This document shows positions 63,946 through 64,000 of a stretch of DNA of 64,000 nucleotides, piece by piece. A model generated the notes under the pieces. That model saw nothing but the letters and a program-made list of their open reading frames with translations. It was not told the origin of the DNA and searched no databases. This DNA comes from an uncultured Eubacteriaceae bacterium (lineage in GTDB: Bacteria; Bacillota; Clostridia; Lachnospirales; CAG-274). Position 1 is the first letter of the stretch. Every line of letters starts with the position of its first letter. The stretch covers positions 119,021-183,020 of the forward strand of contig CAMTZM010000003.1 of assembly GCA_947086655.1 (NCBI GenBank), written 5' to 3'. Both the position numbers and the translations under genes were made by a program.

Positions 63946-64000
63946 TGAACCGACCCCCAAAAGTTAGACCAAAATCTAACGATTGGGAGGTCGGTTTATT
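63946..64000. mobile_element. Possible left end of an IS3/IS150-type insertion sequence (partial)
   Basis: TGAACCGACCCCCAAAAGTT begins here, the style of IS3/IS150-group ends. It also folds back (GTTAGA / TCTAAC and AACCGACC / GGTCGGTT), so it may instead be the HPr-like gene's terminator. The window ends before any transposase. Confidence 0.4.

Noticed and set aside
1..64000. tRNA or rRNA genes
   Set aside because: No cloverleaf with a TTCGA-type arm or rRNA-like stretch was seen on either strand.

Overview
The window reads as a low-GC (about 30% by eye), motile, pectin-degrading anaerobe of the class Clostridia. The evidence is the strongly AT-rich sequence, Bacillota-type ribosome binding sites and sigma-A promoters, SLH-type surface anchoring, a flagellar cluster with a SigD-type promoter, and several secreted pectin-active proteins carrying dockerin or cohesin modules. 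I do not name a species. Nearly all of the window is coding, with small operons on both strands.

Region by region. 1-3.1 kb: the 3' end of a secreted Ig-like/lectin-like protein, then an amino-acid ABC transporter (lipoprotein and permease, no ATPase). 3.3-15.2 kb: a pectinosome locus. It holds a dockerin-bearing enzyme with two CE12-like acetylesterase domains and a CE8 pectin methylesterase domain, a cohesin-plus-dockerin adaptor protein, and an SLH-anchored scaffoldin with two cohesins. A matching dockerin-bearing pectate lyase lies far downstream (49.7-53.2 kb). 15.2-17.4 kb: cardiolipin synthase and a small membrane protein. 17.6-29.1 kb: pseudaminic-acid synthesis (pseB, pseI, pseC), Maf-type flagellin glycosyltransferases and late flagellar genes (fliD, flaG, fliS, chaperone-like proteins), probably under SigD. 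29.1-31.7 kb: a decayed polymorphic-toxin/phage-like island with a frameshifted pre-barnase toxin fragment, an intact barstar gene, a duplicated barstar fragment, a toxin-like domain with a translationally coupled partner, and a short inverted-repeat element. 32-38.3 kb: glnS, an LCP protein and two flavoproteins. 38.4-43.9 kb: a GT-C-like membrane protein with a C9 tract, then an operon of yhaM, a two-piece membrane-anchored Cas4-like nuclease, a 47-codon gene and an RlmD-type methyltransferase. 44-49.6 kb: pseG, two more LCP proteins, a lipoprotein, alr and mazF. 53.6-64 kb: an SLH lipid-carrier-like protein, a helicase-HNH protein with a partner of unknown function (possible defence pair), an acetyltransferase, an AraC-type regulator, a membrane-anchored triple NPCBM-like protein, a second RlmD paralogue, an HPr-like protein without the phosphorylatable histidine, and a possible insertion-sequence end at the edge.

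How it fits together: the dockerin enzymes can be presented on cohesin proteins fixed to the S-layer or wall by SLH repeats, so deacetylation, demethylation and lyase cleavage of pectin would happen at the cell surface. The pse and maf genes would decorate flagellin with pseudaminic acid, but PseF is not in this window. The strongest leads for new biology are the split Cas4-like nuclease pair, the cohesin/dockerin pectinosome, the C9 tract in the surface-polysaccharide-type gene, and the decayed barnase/barstar island.
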